DNA of 64,000 bases from contig DASTMP010000096.1 of assembly GCA_035714085.1 (NCBI GenBank), positions 5,589 to 69,588 on the forward strand, given 5' to 3'. The notes under the pieces are model-generated. The model saw only the letters and a list, made by a program, of their open reading frames with translations, had not been told where the DNA came from and did not search any database. This document shows positions 36,463-44,427 of the stretch, in pieces (position 1 is the first letter of the stretch; each line of letters opens with the position of its first letter). The position numbers were made by a program, and so were the translations under genes. This stretch comes from JAJVID01 sp035714085. GTDB taxonomy: Bacteria; Acidobacteriota; Blastocatellia; RBC074.

Positions 36463-36555
36463 ATGACTTGTTCCTCCTGAGTTGTTTGTAAATGGCCGCG
36501 CGGAAAGCGTAGCCCCTAGGGTTGTTTATTGAGGCTGATCTGATTTTGTAGGAAC

Positions 36556-36635
36556 GTTACTTGAAAGAAGCCAGCATACAACAACCTGATGAACTTTTAC
36601 GTGGGCACATTACGCTTGTTCATCAAGCAAGTAAC
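36556..36635. promoter_or_regulatory. Conserved inverted repeat upstream of cytochrome copy 2
   Basis: Outer GTTACTTG/CAAGTAAC and inner CCTGATGAAC/GTTCATCAAG nest as in copy 1. Beyond it (36660-37148) the DNA is AT-rich. Two 20-bp-scale direct repeats around GTTAATTAGAG (about 36991 and 37047) are present, and no gene is seen. Confidence 0.55.
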
Positions 36636-37148
36636 GGGTGACAGACCTGCCTGCAGTCATGAGAATTTAGACAGCGGATCTGATCTATTGTTTATGAAAC
36701 TGCTTTTCTTTTATTGTAGGAGCAACGGAACATCACACGGCGATGGCCGCGTCATACTTTTATTGAGACTAGACCATGTCTAGATTGAAGAGAGCAAGAA
36801 ATGATTACAGATAGAAAAAGAGGACACCAGTTTCAGTCACCGACTTCGAAACTACTATTAGAGCTATAGTTGAAGGAAAGCTTTTTGTGAAGTACCAGTT
36901 GTTTCTATGACGACGCAACACGGACGCAAGGGAAGATACGCGCTGTTTATGGAACTGTCAATCAAATTTATGAGATGGCTCATCGTTTAACCGTTAATTA
37001 GAGCGTCGCGCGACTGATATTAGATTAACGGATGAGCGCATAACTGTTAATTAGAGAGTCACGAACGTGGCGCCTATATTAATTAATGAATGAACGCCTC
37101 ACAGCTCTGGATTAATCCTCCAGCAGTCTTTAATTGTATAACGACCGC

Positions 37149-37970
37149 ATGATTCATTTTTTAGAGCTGCTCATTTCAACCATCGCCTACCGCCCCTACG
37201 TCTTCATTTTCTTCGCATGCTATCTCTTTCTGGCGATCACTCACATTGGCTGGCGGCGCGCGGCGCTATTCACCGTGGTCGCCTATGCGGTCGCCTTGCT
37301 CTGCGAGTGGAGCTCGGCGGTGGCTGCGACGGGGTTTCCATTCGGCCTCTACTATTACATTGATCGAACCAGCCAGCGCGAGTTGTGGATCGCGGGCGTG
37401 CCGTTTATGGATTCGCTCTCGTTCACGTTTTTGTCCTATGTCAGTTGGGAGATGGCGACAATATTGCTGGGCCGTCTGAAAGCGAGCTGGAGTGATGTTC
37501 AGGTAATGAACGGAGGCGAGACGCGGAATCGTTGGGCGACCGCGGCGCTCGCCGCATTCTTGATGATGTATCTCGACATCATCATCGATCCCGTCGCGCT
37601 GCGCGGCGACCGGTGGTTCCTGGGCAAGATTTATTACTACCCCGGCGGCGGAAGCTATTTCGGAATCACACTCGCCAATTTCCTCGGCTGGTATTTCGTC
37701 TGTTTTGTGATTGTGCGCCTCTTCGTGTCGCTCGAGAAGATCATTTTCGCAAAGGCGCCGAGCTTCAAGGGCGGCGGTTACCGTTACAAGGCGCTTGGGC
37801 CTGCAGGGCTATATTTCGGCGTGCTCGGTTTCAATCTCTTCATGACGTTCTGGATCGGCGAACGCGAGCTGGGCGTCGTGGGCGTGATTATCGTTTTGCC
37901 GCTGTTCGTGATGATCGCGCTCGCGCTCGGCAAGTCAGCCACAGAGACACAGAGACACAGAGAATCATAA
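37149..37970 (+). CDS. Carotenoid biosynthesis protein, CruF/DUF422-like membrane protein
   Basis: The 273-residue protein has about seven membrane segments and the family hallmarks HIGWRRA, GFPFGLYYYIDRTSQRELWIAGVPFMDSLSFTFLSY and MMYLDIIIDPVALRGDRWFLGKIYYYPGGGSYFGI. CruF hydrates the psi-end of carotenoids in cyanobacteria (1',2'-hydratase); other members are uncharacterised. No other carotenoid gene is in the window. The start is the ATG at 37149, since the frame's first codon at 37134 is TTG without a binding site. The last ten residues (ATETQRHRES) and the stop are encoded by the CACAGAGA palindrome, so the native C-terminus was probably replaced or extended. Confidence 0.85.
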   Translation: MIHFLELLISTIAYRPYVFIFFACYLFLAITHIGWRRAALFTVVAYAVALLCEWSSAVAATGFPFGLYYYIDRTSQRELWIAGVPFMDSLSFTFLSYVSWEMATILLGRLKASWSDVQVMNGGETRNRWATAALAAFLMMYLDIIIDPVALRGDRWFLGKIYYYPGGGSYFGITLANFLGWYFVCFVIVRLFVSLEKIIFAKAPSFKGGGYRYKALGPAGLYFGVLGFNLFMTFWIGERELGVVGVIIVLPLFVMIALALGKSATETQRHRES

Positions 37971-38034
37971 GGGAGATGTTCAGCCTTCCACTCTCCCTGA
38001 CTCGTCTCTATGTCTACGGTGTCTCTGTGACTAA
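37935..38034. repeat. Palindrome with ACACAGAG tandem words
   Basis: The left arm AGCCACAGAGACACAGAGAC, extended by another CACAGAGA, faces GTCTCTATGTCTACGGTGTC and TCTGTGACT. It overlaps the 3' coding end of the CruF-like gene and stops two bases before the convergent SMP-30 gene's stop codon. Confidence 0.85.
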
Positions 38035-38035
38035 A

Positions 38036-39115
38036 CTAGAAGCCGGCGCCTTTGGTGTTGAGCTTGACCCGCAATAAAGCTGTATTGGCCGTGATATAGA
38101 GCGTCGAGCCGTCGCCGCCCCAGGCCACATTTGCGGTTTTAACGCCGGTGTCAATCGTCCCGAGGTGTTTGCCTTCGGGCGAAAAGACATGAACGCCGCC
38201 AGGCCCGGTGGCGAAGAGGTTGCCATCTTTGTCCACCTTCATTCCGTCGGGCAATCCGGGGCGGTTCTCCTTGGCCCAGGCTGTCGCGTCGAAAAAGATC
38301 TTACCGTTGGCGATCGTTCCATCGCGCTGAACGTCGTAAACCATCCAGATCGCTTTGTCGGGATCGGACGACGCGACGTAGAGCTTCTTCTCGTCAGGCG
38401 AGAAGGCGATGCCGTTTGGACGCGTGATCTCTTTGGTCAACAGAGTCAGCTTGCCGTCTTTTGACAAACGATAGACGCCGCAAAAATCCAGTTCGCGCGC
38501 CGGGTCATCCGCGCCCTTCGGCAGACCGTAGATAGGGTCGGTGAAGTAAAGGTCACCGTTCGATTTGTAGACCAGGTCATTCGGGCTGTTCAAACGTTTG
38601 CCGTTGTATTTGTCGGCGAGCGTCGTTTTAGTTTTGCCGTCGGCTTCGAGCCGCGAGACGCGCCGGTCGCCGTGCTCGCAAGCGACCAGGCGGCCTTCGG
38701 AATCGTAGGTCAATCCGTTCGTGCCGGGTTCGCGCCCGGTAAACGGCTCTTTGCCGGTGTAACCCGAGGGTTGCATGAAGACGCTCTCGCCTTTGCCATC
38801 CAGCCATTTGACGATCTCGTTGTTGGGGATGTCTGAGAAGAGCAGGTAGCCCTCCTTGCGGTTCCAGACAGGACCTTCAACCCATTGATGTCCGTCAACA
38901 AGCTTTTCGACCTTGGCGCTTGCGGGGGCAAGTTTGTCGAAGGCCGGGTCGAGGCGGACGATTTTGACCGTCGAATTCGATTCGGTTGCGGCGGAAGCCG
39001 CGGCCGGTTTATTGTCTGAAGCGTTGCCGGCCATCGGCGCGTTCGAGCAGGAAGCGAGTAGCGTGGCAGCCGCGAAGGCCAACGCGATAAATGACGCGCG
39101 CAGTGATCTTTTCAT
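38036..39115 (-). CDS. SMP-30/gluconolactonase-like lipoprotein
   Basis: The 359-residue protein has a lipoprotein signal (ASFIALAFAAATLLASC) with lipidated Cys about 23. The six-bladed propeller motifs of the SMP-30/LRE family follow: EGPVWNRKEGYLLFSDIPNNEIVKW, GTNGLTYDSEGRLVACEHGDRRVSR, NSPNDLVYKSNGDLYFTDPIYGL, RPNGIAFSPDEKKLYVASSD and GLPDGMKVDKDGNLFATGPGGV. The Glu, Asn and Asp metal ligands of the family are in these segments. It likely hydrolyses a sugar lactone in the periplasm. It is convergent with the CruF-like gene. Confidence 0.93.
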   Translation of the reverse strand: MKRSLRASFIALAFAAATLLASCSNAPMAGNASDNKPAAASAATESNSTVKIVRLDPAFDKLAPASAKVEKLVDGHQWVEGPVWNRKEGYLLFSDIPNNEIVKWLDGKGESVFMQPSGYTGKEPFTGREPGTNGLTYDSEGRLVACEHGDRRVSRLEADGKTKTTLADKYNGKRLNSPNDLVYKSNGDLYFTDPIYGLPKGADDPARELDFCGVYRLSKDGKLTLLTKEITRPNGIAFSPDEKKLYVASSDPDKAIWMVYDVQRDGTIANGKIFFDATAWAKENRPGLPDGMKVDKDGNLFATGPGGVHVFSPEGKHLGTIDTGVKTANVAWGGDGSTLYITANTALLRVKLNTKGAGF

Positions 39116-39372
39116 GTGCTCTCCTCTTATTGTGGCAGGTATTATCTGCTAAATGCGTCGCCTATTTGATGGCTTGCAATCAGGATGACAATTCCAACTG
39201 GTAATTGTTCGGAAAGAACAGTTCCAGATTCATGTAATTCAGAATTCTTGAGCGACAAAATACAATTTCTCGTTGGACATCGCAATAGCGCAGTCGAATG
39301 CTAGTATGATTCGCGTCTCAGGAATAGACGCCCCGGCTTGATGCGGTTGTCGTGGGCCCCGCGGTAAAATTG

Positions 39373-40170
39373 ATGGTGATGAAATCATTACGTGTCGCAA
39401 TCCGAATACCTGCTTTAATTCTGGCGACAGCCGTTCTTTTTCTACTCTGGCTGATCGGCAGGTATCTGACCGCGCGTTTTAAAAGGGTCAGGAGGCGATG
39501 GCAAAGGGTTTTGTTGAGCGCCTGGGGGCGATCAGTCGCCGCGATCATGGGAATGCGCATCGTAACGGTCGGCGAGTCTCCGCTGCCTCCATTCTTTCTG
39601 GTTTCGAACCATCTGAGCTACGTCGACATCGTCGCCTATGCGGCTTGTCTGGGGTGCGTTTTCATTTCCAGGGGCGACATCGCCGATTGGCCCGGCATCG
39701 GGATGCTGGCTCGCGGCGTCGGCACGATCTTCATCAACCGCGAAAAGTTGCAAGACATACCGCGAGTGATCGGAGAGATAAACCAGTCGCTGGATGAGGG
39801 CCTGGGCGTGGTCCTTTTCCCGGAAGGCGTGAGCGGCGCGGGAGACCGTGTTCTGCCTTTCCATCCGTCGTTGCTCGACCCGGCGGCGAAAGCAAATTAT
39901 CCGGTCTCTTACGCCACAATCACTTACCGAACCGAGCCGGATGAAACGCCGGCCTATTTGGCTGTAAACTGGTGGGAGAACGTGACGTTCGCGCAACATG
40001 CCAGGGAGTTGTTGAAACTGTCGAGGTTCGAAGCGTTCATCACATTCGGTTCGCACGCCATCAGGTCCGATGACCGCAAGGCGCTGGCGAGGAGTTTGCG
40101 GAGCGCCGTCAATGACCAATTTGTCCCGATGGTTGACTCGACGTTGCTGAACAGTAAAACTGACTCATGA
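39373..40170 (+). CDS. 1-acyl-sn-glycerol-3-phosphate acyltransferase-like protein (PlsC family)
   Basis: About 265 residues. An N-terminal membrane helix (PALILATAVLFLLWLIG) precedes motif I NHLSYVD (NHxxxxD), a motif II-like GVGTIFINREK, and motif III LFPEGVSGAGD. This family transfers acyl chains to lysophosphatidate or related acceptors at the inner membrane. No clear ribosome-binding site is seen; ATGs at 39373 and 39379 are both possible, and the frame's first codon at 39352 is GTG. A TGGGCAG palindrome follows, then a cytochrome fusion gene on the same strand. Confidence 0.88.
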   Translation: MVMKSLRVAIRIPALILATAVLFLLWLIGRYLTARFKRVRRRWQRVLLSAWGRSVAAIMGMRIVTVGESPLPPFFLVSNHLSYVDIVAYAACLGCVFISRGDIADWPGIGMLARGVGTIFINREKLQDIPRVIGEINQSLDEGLGVVLFPEGVSGAGDRVLPFHPSLLDPAAKANYPVSYATITYRTEPDETPAYLAVNWWENVTFAQHARELLKLSRFEAFITFGSHAIRSDDRKALARSLRSAVNDQFVPMVDSTLLNSKTDS

Positions 40171-40189
40171 CATATGAAGAAGTGGGCGG

Positions 40190-40266
40190 TGGTTAGTGGG
40201 CAGTGGGCAGTTCGCTTATGTGGCGCCGCGAATGTTAACGAACTGTCCACTGCCCACTAACCACTG
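40190..40266. repeat. Palindrome with TGGGCAG heptamer words
   Basis: GTGGTTAGTGGGCAGTGGGC followed by AGTTCG faces CGAACTGTCCACTGCCCACT and AACCAC. The words repeat every seven bases. It lies between the acyltransferase and the cytochrome/monooxygenase gene. Confidence 0.88.
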
Positions 40267-40285
40267 TTTTTTGAGGAGAATGACG

Positions 40286-41593
40286 ATGAAAAAGCTGATC
40301 GTACTTGCCGTGACCTGCTCATTCGCCCTGGCGATATATTTGCCGGGAACCGCTTCGAGCGGCGATTCAGGCAAAAATCCGGTCACCTTCGCGAAGCAGG
40401 TCGCGCCGATCTTTCAGAAGCGCTGCGAGGAGTGCCACCGCGACGGCGGAATGGCGCCGATGTCGCTGGTGACTTACGAAGAGTCGCGGCCCTGGGCGCG
40501 ATCGATCAGGGAAAAGGTCGCCGGCCGCGAGATGCCGCCTTTCCACGCCGCGGGCGCCGTGGGCCGCTACTTGAATGATCCGCGCCTGACCGATGAGGAG
40601 ATCGCGACGATCGTCAAATGGGTCGACGGCGGCGCGCCGAAGGGCGATCCGAAGGATTTGCCAGCCCCGGTTCAATGGAAGGACGCCTGGCCGTTCGGCG
40701 AGCCTGATCTGGTACTCAAACCGAAACAGCCTTATGTCATCAAAGCCAGCAAGCAGGATCAATACGTCTTTTTCGTTTTCGATTACGCCCTCCCTGAAGA
40801 CACCTGGATTCGTTCGATTGTGACGCGCCCGGCCAATCTGAAGGCCGTGCATCACGCCAACACACACCTCGTGCCGCCCGGGCTCAAGGCGCCGGAATCG
40901 GGTTTCTTCGATGGCGATTTCGAGCCCTCGGCGCGCGGCACGATCATGGTCGCGGGCTGGGCGCCGGGCGTGCAGCCCGTGACGCTGTCTCATGGAGTGG
41001 CCATAAAGATTCCGAAAGGGATGCGCTTCGGCATCCAGATTCATTACGCCCCGGCGGAGAAAGAGACGTTTGATCAAACCCAGGTCGGCGTCTATTTCGC
41101 CGACGGGTTGATCAAGAAGCATATGCGGATGATGTTCGGCGACCGCAAAGACCTCAGCATTCCGCCCAACGATCCGAACTATTCGCTTACCTCGACGAGG
41201 ACATTCGACACCGACTCGGTCATTAGCTTCTTCCACGTCCACATGCACCTGCGCGGCAAATCCTACGTGATGAGGATGACTTACCCCGACGGGCGTCAGG
41301 AAGTGGCGTTGGAAGTCCCGCGATACGACTTCAACTGGCAGCGGACCTATGTGCTCAACGAGCCGATTCGGGTACCGAAAGGGACCAAAGTCGACTTCAT
41401 CGGGGCCTATGACAACAGCTCGAAGAACAGGTTCAACCCCGATCCTTCCAAGACTGTGAAGTGGGGCGAGAAAACCACCGACGAGATGATGCAGGGGCGA
41501 ATCTTTTATGAAGCCGCGGATGAGAATCTGAACGTGCAGGTGAAGAAAGGGCGAGAAGTCGCTTCTACTGAATCAGTGGGGAATAAGGAATGA
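40286..41593 (+). CDS. Cytochrome c / copper type II monooxygenase-like fusion, exported
   Basis: Start 40286 lies eight bases after GAGGAG; ATG 40280 is too close. A signal peptide (KKLIVLAVTCSFALAIYLPG) leads into a small cytochrome c domain with CEECH (47-51) and an axial-Met candidate MPPFH. The second part resembles peptidylglycine alpha-hydroxylating/dopamine beta-monooxygenase modules. It has HHANTH (189-194), IHYAP (H253) and FHVHMHLRG (317-321), which are potential ligands for two copper centres. Such fusions occur in Acidobacteriota and Planctomycetes without known substrates. The haem could deliver electrons to copper in place of ascorbate; that is inference. Its stop is 13 bp from that of the convergent TPR gene. 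Confidence 0.85.
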   Translation: MKKLIVLAVTCSFALAIYLPGTASSGDSGKNPVTFAKQVAPIFQKRCEECHRDGGMAPMSLVTYEESRPWARSIREKVAGREMPPFHAAGAVGRYLNDPRLTDEEIATIVKWVDGGAPKGDPKDLPAPVQWKDAWPFGEPDLVLKPKQPYVIKASKQDQYVFFVFDYALPEDTWIRSIVTRPANLKAVHHANTHLVPPGLKAPESGFFDGDFEPSARGTIMVAGWAPGVQPVTLSHGVAIKIPKGMRFGIQIHYAPAEKETFDQTQVGVYFADGLIKKHMRMMFGDRKDLSIPPNDPNYSLTSTRTFDTDSVISFFHVHMHLRGKSYVMRMTYPDGRQEVALEVPRYDFNWQRTYVLNEPIRVPKGTKVDFIGAYDNSSKNRFNPDPSKTVKWGEKTTDEMMQGRIFYEAADENLNVQVKKGREVASTESVGNKE

Positions 41594-41606
41594 GATACAT
41601 ATGTGT

Positions 41607-43403
41607 TCATTTGCTCACGGCGACGGGTGACCTGGGCATCCGCCAATTCGACAGCGATTTTGTGTAAGACTGCAGCGCCTTCTCTCTCTCTCCGAGGGCG
41701 GAATAGACGGCGGCGAGCTGGGCGAGCGCGTTATTTTCGCGCCGGCGGTCGTTTAGCTCCCGCCAGAGGGCGACGGATTGTTCGAGGCTCGCGCGCGCTT
41801 TCGCCTTGTCGCCGAGAGCGAGCTGTATCTCGCCGGCGCTCGCGAGCGATCCCGCCAGACGCGCCTTGTCTCCCATGTCCCGGGCGATAGTCAGGCTCTG
41901 CTGGTAGAAATCGAGCGCAGGGTTCAATTCACCGAGCGCTTGATGAACGAAGCCCAGGTTACCGAGCGTTGTCGCTTCGCCCCGCCTGTCGCCGGTGATC
42001 CGGCGCAGTTCCAGCGCTTGCGAATATGTCGCGACCGCCCTCCGCAAATCTCCCGAATCGACATACACACCGGCCATACTGGTGAGCGTCGCCGCTTCGC
42101 CGCGCTTGTCGCCGGTTAACCGTCGCAGCGGCAGAGCATCCTCAAAAAATTTCGACGCCTGCTGCGGCAAGCCGAGGCCGGCGTAAATATTGCCGATGTC
42201 ATTCAAAGTCGCGGCGACGTTGCGATTGTCGTCGGTCTCGCGCCAGACGGCCAGCGATTGCATATAAAAATCGAGCGCGCGCTGGCGCTGGCCTTGTGCG
42301 TTGACAACGTATCCGAGATTGCTGAGCGTCACGGCCTCGCCGCGTTTGTCGCCCGCCGCGCGCCAGAGCGGCAGTGATTGCTGGAAGAGTTGAACGGCCT
42401 CATCGAACCCGCCGCCGCGCGCGGCGAAACCTCCCAGGGTGTTGAGCGCCGACGCTTCGCCCTGCCGGTCCTTCGCGGCGCGCCACATCTCCAGCGCCTT
42501 CTGGTACTGCTGCAGCGCCTGTTGCGGCAGTCCCTGCTCTTCATAAAGCTTGCCCAGGTTGAACGTCGCCGACGCCGCGCGATTCTCATCGCCGACCGTT
42601 CGCATCAGGCTCGAAGCCTGGACGATCAGGCGCGCTCGCTCGAAGAGGCGCTGCGCCTGTTGTTTGTCGCCCAAAGAATCGTGGACGCGTCCGAGCTGCG
42701 TGAGCGCGGACGCTTCACTCTGGCGGTTGTTCGCCGCGCGCCAGAGCGGGATCGCCTGGTTGTAGTAATTGATCGCCTGTTGGCGATCTCCGAGCGAGTC
42801 GGAGATCGCCGCGAGTTGGTTGAGCGTGTGCGCGATCTCGCCAGGCTCGCCGCCTTTGCCGCCCTTGTCAGCGGACCGCAACAGACGGAGCGCGTCCTCG
42901 TATTTCGACATCGCGGCGCGCAGAGATTCCGTCGCGCCAGTGGCGCGCAATTCTTCGGCCTCGCTCCACCGCTTTTTGGCCTCGCTCCGTCTCTCGTCAG
43001 GCGTCATCGGAACCTGGCTTGGGGCCGGATCGGCCTCGGGACCCGCGTCTGATAGAGGCGGCAAGATCACCCGGCGCGAGTGATCGCCCGAACCTTCGGC
43101 TTTTGATGAGATGGGTGATGAGATGGGCGATGGCGCTTCACGCCTGGCGAGCGCCGGCGCCATTGGCCGATCCTGCGCCAGGACGGCGCCACAAAGAGCC
43201 GTCAGCATCCAATGTCCGGACACATTTCTCCCTGCGATTCGGCAGACGGAGGAAGAGGTGGGAGCAAAAAGGGCTAAAAAGACAAGGAAAGCAAAAAGGG
43301 AGTAGGGAGTGGGGAGTGGGGAATGGGGATGGGAACTCAATTTCCTTTTCCCCACTCTCCACTCCCCACTCCCTACTCCCTTCTTGTCACTCCTGGCTTT
43401 CAT
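41607..43403 (-). CDS. TPR-repeat protein, probably exported
   Basis: Up to 598 residues, with about ten TPR units (about 165-590). The recurring pattern is LWRAAGDKRGEAVTLSNLGYVxxxxGQxQxALxFYxQSL. It resembles the TPR part of the CHAT proteins at the left edge but has no CHAT domain. The N-terminus is problematic. From the ATG at 43403, residues about 7-38 are encoded by the GAGTGGG palindrome (43296-43383), producing GVGSGEWRVGKR and PHSPLPTPYSLFAF. An in-frame ATG at 43208 would avoid the repeat and leaves MLTALCGAVLAQDRP as a minimal signal peptide. Neither start has a strong ribosome-binding site. A barrel gene is 10 bp upstream, so co-transcription is likely. Confidence 0.78.
   Translation of the reverse strand: MKARSDKKGVGSGEWRVGKRKLSSHPHSPLPTPYSLFAFLVFLALFAPTSSSVCRIAGRNVSGHWMLTALCGAVLAQDRPMAPALARREAPSPISSPISSKAEGSGDHSRRVILPPLSDAGPEADPAPSQVPMTPDERRSEAKKRWSEAEELRATGATESLRAAMSKYEDALRLLRSADKGGKGGEPGEIAHTLNQLAAISDSLGDRQQAINYYNQAIPLWRAANNRQSEASALTQLGRVHDSLGDKQQAQRLFERARLIVQASSLMRTVGDENRAASATFNLGKLYEEQGLPQQALQQYQKALEMWRAAKDRQGEASALNTLGGFAARGGGFDEAVQLFQQSLPLWRAAGDKRGEAVTLSNLGYVVNAQGQRQRALDFYMQSLAVWRETDDNRNVAATLNDIGNIYAGLGLPQQASKFFEDALPLRRLTGDKRGEAATLTSMAGVYVDSGDLRRAVATYSQALELRRITGDRRGEATTLGNLGFVHQALGELNPALDFYQQSLTIARDMGDKARLAGSLASAGEIQLALGDKAKARASLEQSVALWRELNDRRRENNALAQLAAVYSALGEREKALQSYTKSLSNWRMPRSPVAVSK
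43296..43383. repeat. Palindrome with GAGTGGG heptamer words
   Basis: AAGGGAGTAGGGAGTGGGGA faces TCCCCACTCCCTACTCCCTT-type sequence across a short centre. Words recur every seven bases. The element lies inside the open 5' end of the TPR gene. Confidence 0.88.
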
Positions 43404-43413
43404 CGTTTCGACA

Positions 43414-43986
43414 TCACTCTATCTTACCGAAGCGTAGGACGATGCCGGTCGAGACCCGGATATTGCCGCTAGTGGTGTCATTGAATTTCGTCCTCACGTA
43501 ATCGGCCTGGAACAACCTGACCGCAACCTTGCGGCCGAGTGGGGTCTGTACGTCGACTCCGCCGCCGGCCGCGAGCGCGAAGGCGGTGTCAGTGAGATCA
43601 ATGCCGAGCGTATCGTTACTCAGCGTTTGACGCCCCACTCCAAACAGAGCGTGGGCGAATGGCTGAAACCTCTGGAACTTTCTCAGCGTGAATTGCGGGC
43701 CGAACAGAAACAGGGTCTGTCCCTGATCAGTGCGAGGTGTGATATTGGTCAGCAAATCGCCGAAATGGCCGCTGACGTCTGCTTTGATCCCGAGCCATCT
43801 TTTGAAGACGGTCACGGTGCCTGACACGTTATATCCGTTCAGATCCCTATCCTGACCCGTAATCCCAGCGTCTTCGAGGCGCATGTATGAGTATCCGCCG
43901 AAAGTTTCAACGCGGGGAGCTTCTTGCGCCAGAGCTATGAAGGGCAGCGCAATCGTCACCGCCACGATAAGAAACAGCTTCTGCAT
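43414..43986 (-). CDS. Small outer-membrane beta-barrel protein (OmpA/porin-like)
   Basis: The 190-residue protein starts after AAAGGAGG and has a signal peptide (KLFLIVAVTIALPFIALAQ). The rest alternates hydrophobic and polar residues in strand-like segments (ETFGGYSYMRLED, GYNVSGTVTVFKRWLGIKADVSGHFG, LFLFGPQFTLRK, PFAHALFGVGRQ, AVRLFQADYVRTKF) and ends VSTGIVLRFGKIE. This is the eight-stranded OmpA/OprF N-terminal-domain type with no peptidoglycan-binding domain. Function is structural or unknown. Confidence 0.85.
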   Translation of the reverse strand: MQKLFLIVAVTIALPFIALAQEAPRVETFGGYSYMRLEDAGITGQDRDLNGYNVSGTVTVFKRWLGIKADVSGHFGDLLTNITPRTDQGQTLFLFGPQFTLRKFQRFQPFAHALFGVGRQTLSNDTLGIDLTDTAFALAAGGGVDVQTPLGRKVAVRLFQADYVRTKFNDTTSGNIRVSTGIVLRFGKIE

Positions 43987-44427
43987 GACAAATTTCCTCC
44001 TTTAAGCTATATCCTGGCTCCATGGACAATCGTGGGATGAAAGCAAAAGTATCCAAGCAAAAGAGGCGTACTCGCCTTTCAGCCTGTCCGATTGACCTCG
44101 GATTAGGTTGAAAAATGGTTACGGAGTTAACCACAAATATCTGAGGAGCGAGTCGGTTATGGGGCGCCGGCCATTACACGGGGACTTAAGGTCACGGCAG
44201 CCGAATTATAACATGGGTGAGACAAATTGGAATGGGACAAATGAGACTGCGCCATCCTGCGCCATTCAAAGCCAAATGTTATAGATGGCGCATCCTCGCG
44301 CGAAGAAGGCGCCTTGGCCTGGAATGCAAATCCGATTGGATTATTCGCCGCGCCGGTTTGTATAATGCCGTCCCCGTTTACCAATTTAATCATCGCTTCG
44401 ACTCCAGCCAGAAAGGCGACAATTACA
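43987..44427. other. Divergent intergenic region, nothing recognised
   Basis: About 440 bp between the barrel gene and the PrsW gene. It should hold both promoters. Repeated GGGACAAAT/GAGACAAAT words near 44217-44245 are the only pattern noted; no gene is supported. Confidence 0.4.
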
